From Desulfobacterales bacterium (lineage in GTDB: Bacteria; Desulfobacterota; Desulfobacteria; Desulfobacterales; Desulfolunaceae): 34,195 nucleotides of DNA. How positions within the stretch are numbered: the first letter of the stretch is position 1; the number at the start of each line of letters is the position of its first letter. Under the pieces are notes generated by a model. The model was not told the origin of the DNA. It was given only the letters and a program-made list of their open reading frames with translations, and did no database searches. Positions 32,003 through 34,195 of the stretch are shown piece by piece. A program made the position numbers and the translations under genes. Where the stretch lies: contig JAKSCC010000221.1 in NCBI GenBank assembly GCA_022360815.1, forward strand, positions 1 to 34,195, in the 5' to 3' direction.

Positions 32003-33706
32003 TCAACCTCGGCTTATTCGAGACGAGCCACGCGACCTGTGCTTCTCGTCGTTTCTCTCCGGACCCTTCGGTGCCTTCACCTTAATTAGCTCAATCGTGG
32101 CTTCCGCTCCCTGCCACCGGTTGTATTCCCGAAGCACACAGGCAAAATGCCGCTCCTTGAGCACCCCCTTTTTGGGGTCATTCATGATGCTGTCCGAAGT
32201 GTACGGCTCGCGATCGTAAATTGCCGGATTCCACTCCTGTCCCGTGTTGCTGATGGACGTCACTCGATACTCGTCGGGGCATCCAATCATATGACCGAAT
32301 TCATGGTTAATGGCTTTCCGGTCGTATTCGCCAAAGGTGTCCCGATTCATCGTCGTTTCCTGAAGGCGCTGCATTTCGTCCCGTTGGGACTGATGCTTAA
32401 AGAAGCGACTGAATGCCGTCATATCCCCTGCATTTTGCCAATGCCCATCACCCTCCTTCTTGACCGGAGTCTGCTCCGTGAGAAATCCTCCCGCAATCAG
32501 ACTGCGAAGCTGCAAATCCCGTATCTTGAAGGGGCCTTCCTGTTTACCGCTTTTCGCACTCTTCACCCAGTACCTGTCATCGGACTTGAGGCTCTTAAGC
32601 ACGGTGCTCAACGGGGCGGTCTTGATCCCCTCAACCTTCCGCCACCTCGGCAATCCCACATAGGACTTGTACTGAATTTTCCCTTCAAGCTTCGTGATCA
32701 AGTCGGAAAGATTCTCGTCAGAAGCTCTGAGTAAGCGATCCAGTACTTCGGAAAAAAACAGTGCCTCATCCGAAATCTCTTCCTGCAGGAAAACGCACCC
32801 CCATTTATGAACGGTCGGGGGCGGATTCCCCAACTTGATGGAATAGGCTCCCTCGTACGACGGATCCCAGACAAGATCGAACCGAAGTTCATACTTTCGT
32901 CTCTTGTCCACGATTACGGCCTTGTGATTCCAGTGGCTCAAAATCTCCGTCCGCCACCGTCCCTGCACATCCTTCGGCAACACGTGTCCGGGTGCATCCT
33001 TGCAGTAGACCCGCACCTCAATGAGGGTTCCTCGCTTCAGCATTCTGAAGTGGCTCTTGGCTGGAAACTCCACCATATGCGGTTCCTCCCCTTTCACCTC
33101 TTCCTTAACCCAGCACTTCTTTTCCTTATCCCACCGGTTGTAATTGTCCCCTTTTTTGTAGGTGATGGTCTGGGACCAGGTGATGGTCGCACTGTGCGCC
33201 TCGCCCTCCAGCTTCTCTTCGATCTTTCGCGCCTTTGCGGCGGCATCTGCAAAAACCAATCCCCGCTCAAGCTTCATCTTCTGGAGCTTGATGAGCGCAT
33301 CCAACTCTTCGACGGCATGATCCCTATTCCGAATGGATTCCTGCCACTTTCCCTTCTTCGTCTGCTTCCACTTCTCAAGCATCACCGACATCTTCTTGAG
33401 CTTCGGCAGGATCGGCTGCTCGAAATACGATTTCACTGCCGCATCCAGCATCCTCAGAAAAAGACTTCTCGGTTTCAACCCTTCACTTCGCGTCCGTTCA
33501 ATCCAGCATTGATAATTCATCAGAAAATCTCCCACATCACGAGCCCGACAGTCACGCCGAGCACCGGCTCTTTTCTCGTTCTCGTAAGATTGGTGAGAAT
33601 AAATTCTAACTACTTTTTTGTCAATCAGCTCAGTGATGCTGAGAGGAACAAAATTCAGGATCATCTTTTCAAATCGGGCAGGAGCCAGACTACCGGCTGG
33701 GTCCAT
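32003..33706 (-). CDS. GYF_2-like plus HEFGH zinc-metallopeptidase-like protein
   Basis: A 567-residue multidomain protein from the ATG at 33706. Residues about 100-165 are charged and probably coiled-coil. About 170-330 I do not recognise. About 378-433 match a GYF_2-type domain (YWVKSAKSGKQEGPF, then LIAGGFLTEQTPV and W-x-x-A). HEFGH (468-472), followed by MIGCPDEYR, is a zinc-binding HExxH metallopeptidase motif. The C-terminus is very basic (about 540-567). No signal peptide. The start is uncertain: TTG 33787 and ATG 33664 are alternatives and no good ribosome binding site is seen. It is a lone gene set between two similar terminator-repeat units. A secreted or injected protease is possible but unproven. 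Confidence 0.7.
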   Translation of the reverse strand: MDPAGSLAPARFEKMILNFVPLSITELIDKKVVRIYSHQSYENEKRAGARRDCRARDVGDFLMNYQCWIERTRSEGLKPRSLFLRMLDAAVKSYFEQPILPKLKKMSVMLEKWKQTKKGKWQESIRNRDHAVEELDALIKLQKMKLERGLVFADAAAKARKIEEKLEGEAHSATITWSQTITYKKGDNYNRWDKEKKCWVKEEVKGEEPHMVEFPAKSHFRMLKRGTLIEVRVYCKDAPGHVLPKDVQGRWRTEILSHWNHKAVIVDKRRKYELRFDLVWDPSYEGAYSIKLGNPPPTVHKWGCVFLQEEISDEALFFSEVLDRLLRASDENLSDLITKLEGKIQYKSYVGLPRWRKVEGIKTAPLSTVLKSLKSDDRYWVKSAKSGKQEGPFKIRDLQLRSLIAGGFLTEQTPVKKEGDGHWQNAGDMTAFSRFFKHQSQRDEMQRLQETTMNRDTFGEYDRKAINHEFGHMIGCPDEYRVTSISNTGQEWNPAIYDREPYTSDSIMNDPKKGVLKERHFACVLREYNRWQGAEATIELIKVKAPKGPERNDEKHRSRGSSRISRG

Positions 33707-33888
33707 ATTATGTTGTAAAAAAACGAAATTCGTCCTGCAAATCGGTGCATGATATAGAAAAGAGGTAAATTCCCAATTGAGCAACAAGGATTCTGGATAA
33801 ACAGAATTTGGTCTTTAGGAAGGCATTCAGGGGTATCCCATGAGCTAAGGTAACGGTGTGAAACCTGCTTGAGCCCATGCTTAAACGC

Positions 33889-33928
33889 AAAAAAGCCCGA
33901 TCTTTCTTCAACGAGATCGAGCTTTTTT
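33889..33928. terminator. Bidirectional terminator-like hairpin
   Basis: AAAAAAGCCCGATCT (33889-33903) pairs with AGATCGAGCTTTTTT (33914-33928), one mismatch. It shares its first arm and the downstream TGAYCTAAAT with the hairpin at 31840-31882. On the minus strand it could stop a transcript entering from beyond the right edge. Confidence 0.75.
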
Positions 33929-34057
33929 GATCTAAATTGGCGGGCTATTGCGACGGTTTGAATGGGAGCGCCATTTTAAACAGAGCTGCGGAACGCCGGG
34001 GTAGTGTTCACAATTCTGTGTCAATTCTTTATGATTGCCTAAACCAAAGGAATGACA

Positions 34058-34093
34058 CATGGCGTGAAGAGACTGTCACATATCAAGACGCGG
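34058..34093 (+). repeat. Dispersed repeat, copy C (diverged)
   Basis: Begins CATGG, then a diverged stretch, then CTGTCACATATCAAGACGCGG. The right half matches copies A and B, and the left half is only partly preserved. Confidence 0.5.
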
Positions 34094-34195
34094 CCTATTT
34101 TCAGATATTGTTCTTTTCATAACGACAGACAGCTTCGAAAAGCCCCTTTTTATCACTCATTTTATAGTCAGTCTCTGTCTCTGAATATTCAACAC

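Larger units (their letters stand above)
33707..34195. other. Right-end intergenic region
   Basis: Holds the metallopeptidase promoter region, a terminator-like hairpin (33889-33928) and repeat copy C. I see no supported gene up to the window edge. Confidence 0.5.

Noticed and set aside
1..34195. CRISPR arrays, tRNA or rRNA genes, insertion sequences
   Set aside because: No regularly spaced repeats, cloverleaf-like sequences, rRNA segments or transposase genes were found on either strand.

Overview
The window is most consistent with a sulfate-reducer-like, anaerobic Desulfobacterota (deltaproteobacterial) chromosome. That assignment is inference from gene content: a type I choline trimethylamine-lyase locus, oxygen-sensitive radical enzymes, and dispersed intergenic repeats. 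No rRNA, tRNA or CRISPR array was seen.

Region 1 (about 1-16,590, all minus strand, so read from high to low coordinates) is an 18-gene glycyl-radical-enzyme bacterial microcompartment (BMC) operon for choline breakdown. In transcription order: tandem-domain shell protein; an aldehyde-dehydrogenase paralog lacking the catalytic cysteine; choline TMA-lyase cutC; activase cutD; a small EutQ-N-terminus-like protein; a shell protein with a Rho_N/SAP-like tail; acylating acetaldehyde dehydrogenase; hexameric shell protein; EutT-like protein; PduL phosphotransacylase; a TIGR02536-like protein; EutN vertex protein; tandem-domain shell protein; a second hexameric shell protein; EutQ-like cupin; iron alcohol dehydrogenase; PduS-like flavin/Fe-S protein; PduT-like shell protein. 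Choline is cleaved to trimethylamine plus acetaldehyde. The aldehyde is confined in the shell and split between acetyl-CoA/acetyl-phosphate (ATP yield) and ethanol (NADH recycling). PduS with PduT-like Fe-S shell proteins may pass electrons across the shell. Hairpins in several intercistronic gaps probably tune subunit ratios. A terminator closes the operon at about 127-165.

Region 2 (16,640-19,280, minus) holds a DMT/EamA-type transporter with a small winged-helix-like protein, closed by a strong terminator, and a MerR-family regulator. The promoters in front of the transporter and in front of the BMC operon share a -35 box, a 19-bp spacer and a CCCC/GGGG dyad inside that spacer. This is the geometry of MerR-activated promoters, so one regulator probably controls uptake and catabolism together.

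Region 3 (19,960-23,375) has three separate genes that look like enzymes acting on unusual or eukaryote-like targets: an inositol-polyphosphate-kinase-family protein with canonical motifs, a papain-fold (YiiX/NlpC-like) protein and a nitrilase-superfamily-like protein. A fourth oddity, a GYF_2-like plus HEFGH metallopeptidase protein, sits at 32,003-33,706 between two similar terminator-plus-repeat units. An effector role is a hypothesis only.

Region 4 (23,440-26,275, minus) is housekeeping and accessory: 1-Cys peroxiredoxin, a DUF1778/GNAT toxin-antitoxin pair and a plant-type MTA/SAH nucleosidase.

Region 5 (26,775-31,804, plus) is a five-gene operon: FadR-type GntR regulator, metallo-beta-lactamase-fold hydrolase, GntP permease, TPR protein and MOFRL glycerate 2-kinase. 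It probably takes up and phosphorylates glycerate or a related sugar acid, and it ends at a strong terminator.
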